A stretch of 32,061 bases of DNA from Gammaproteobacteria bacterium (GTDB lineage: Bacteria; Pseudomonadota; Gammaproteobacteria; Acidiferrobacterales; SPGG2), in NCBI GenBank assembly GCA_029861845.1, contig JAOTYM010000047.1:1-32061 (forward strand). The letters are read 5' to 3'. This document shows, in pieces, positions 31,239-32,061 of the stretch (positions are counted from its first letter, which is position 1; the number at the start of each line of letters is the position of its first letter). The translations under genes were made by a program, and so were the position numbers. The notes under the pieces were generated by a model, which made no database searches, was not told where the DNA came from, and worked only from the letters and a program-made list of their open reading frames with translations.

Positions 31239-31669
31239 GGAGTCCTCCCTGACGATGCACCATCAAGCTTTATCACCTTACGCCAGGGAGGGGTCAAACA
31301 GCAATACGTTTTATGCCTCACGCGGAAGCGAATTTGGCGTCAGTGTTTTACTTTGCATCAAGCGTTGCAGTCATGCTCAGCGTGACCTCACGAGATTGAG
31401 TACGTCAGCGCACGAGAAGGGAGAAGAAGAGGAAAGGGCTAACGCTTTAAGGTGTCGTTCTTGAATTGGTCGCTGACCGTGCATTTAGGAATGTCAAGCC
31501 AGGTTTCCTATTTACCCCCTTAGCTGCCCTTTAGAGGTTGGTGGGATTGAGCCAAGAACGTTCACTCCTACGTGTACTCGATCCTCGTAAATGCTGAGTT
31601 CCACGTCTCGATCAACTTGTTCTGCTCTACTCAGGCTTCTAACACCATAGGTGTGGTTAGGAGTCAATA
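31239..31669. other. Stretch without a supported gene
   Basis: Frames on both strands overlap and lack starts. The minus-strand piece at about 31512-31620 (DRDVELSIYEDRVHVGVNVLGSI...) has protein-like composition and may be the end of another lost gene, but I do not recognise it. Confidence 0.4.
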
Positions 31670-31804
31670 ATGATTGATGGAAAGAGGACCATAGGGATCG
31701 TGCTTTCTGGCGGCGCCCACAGGGTAGCGATTTTCGCGCTTGAGGCTCTCCTTGATGTTGTTGATTCGCGTCGGAATCGAGACGTGTCCGTCGCAAATTA
31801 CTAA
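31670..31804 (+). pseudogene. N-terminal remnant of a patatin-like phospholipase
   Basis: TTAGGAG precedes ATG 31670. The 44-codon frame encodes TIGIVLSGGAHRVAIFALEALLDVVDSRRNRDVSVANY then stop. The segment matches the oxyanion-loop start of a patatin subfamily ('GLVLSGGGHRASLFALGALLxLVDxGxNRDV'), which in intact proteins continues to the GxSGGS nucleophile. Here the frame ends before it, so no catalytic Ser is encoded. A third Gly of the oxyanion loop is replaced by Ala. Confidence 0.65.
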
Positions 31805-31961
31805 TCAGGCCGCGAGCGGAAGCTCGACGCGAGCAACCCTGCGTGTGCGGGACGCTCACAATGAGCTCATACCGCCCCTCGTGTCGGCGAAACGATAAGA
31901 TCCAACCCGAACGGTCGGCGCCCAGGTAACATCCCGTCTCAGTCGATTTTACGGCCGCGAT

Positions 31962-32061
31962 TCAGGAGACGCTTTCGCCCGGCTGCAGCGTTTTGAGGGC
32001 ATCGACCAGCCGCCCCACGTCGTAATCCCAACGAGTGTCACTGATTTCAATGGCATTGAGT
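31962..32061 (-). CDS. C-terminus of an unseen protein, perhaps a TIR protein (runs off the right edge)
   Basis: Reading inward from the window end, the minus strand encodes LNAIEISDTRWDYDVGRLVDALKTL and stops at 31964-31962. 'E(I/L)SDTRWDYDVGRLIEAL' is a segment I associate with the end of some TIR-domain proteins. Only about 32 residues are visible, so the call is tentative. It is not the missing half of the TIR fragment at 31017-31238 in a simple order, because it lies upstream of it. Confidence 0.4.
   Translation of the reverse strand, partial: LNAIEISDTRWDYDVGRLVDALKTLQPGESVS

Overview
The window is GC-rich DNA, most likely from the chromosome of a gammaproteobacterium or a related proteobacterium. 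The evidence for this is exported c-type cytochrome and quinoprotein-like genes, a HupE/UreJ-type permease, classic Shine-Dalgarno starts, a REP-type tyrosine transposase, and a set of genes typical of PFGI-1/clc-type integrative conjugative elements (ICEs). I saw no rRNA, tRNA or CRISPR array. All family names come from recognising motifs, not from database searches.

Layout. (1) 1-6,100: the end of a soluble glucose/sorbosone-dehydrogenase-like quinoprotein; a 922-residue secreted protein with six PKD repeats and three haem motifs; a universal stress protein; then a stretch with two short broken coding remnants. (2) 6,133-7,425: an exported M14 zinc carboxypeptidase. (3) 7,710-13,519: a run of plus-strand ICE genes, namely a MobH-type TraI relaxase with an altered HD motif, DUF2857, PFL_4669, a small membrane protein, DUF3577/STY4534 and an unrecognised protein. 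Their leaders are full of hairpins, and two of them bury the Shine-Dalgarno sequence in the same geometry. (4) 13,600-16,455: an aldo/keto-reductase-like protein with a degenerate catalytic tetrad, facing a large alpha/beta-hydrolase lipoprotein. (5) 16,977-18,240: the ICE resumes with PilL and two small genes. It then breaks abruptly at a remnant of a Fic-family gene on the other strand. (6) 18,697-20,808: four tiny overlapping phage/plasmid-like genes and a REP-associated transposase. (7) 21,066-23,901: an NHL beta-propeller protein and a HupE/UreJ-type membrane protein. (8) 24,030-29,568, minus strand: a tightly coupled signalling operon encoding a periplasmic c-haem sensor (Tll0287/DUF3365-like), a hybrid histidine kinase with two receivers, a free receiver, and a receiver fused to a class III nucleotide cyclase. 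(9) 29,569-32,061: a gene graveyard holding an IS91-type transposase end, a YCII-like C-terminus, half a TIR domain, the start of a patatin phospholipase and, at the right edge, what may be another TIR-protein C-terminus. One intact ABM-fold monooxygenase-like gene lies among them.

How they fit together. Region 8 reads as one pathway: haem ligand or redox sensing outside the membrane, phosphorelay inside it, and a cyclic-nucleotide output. Regions 3 and 5 follow the usual gene order of a PFGI-1-type ICE, but the window shows no type IV secretion, coupling-protein or integrase gene, so this looks like an eroded or reduced element. Three exported proteins (the quinoprotein, the PKD cytochrome and the NHL protein) carry Asp-rich low-complexity stretches, which may reflect shared Ca2+ binding or cell-surface biology. 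The strongest candidates for something undescribed are the haem-sensor/cyclase operon, the paired SD-burying hairpins of the ICE, and the PKD-linked cytochrome.
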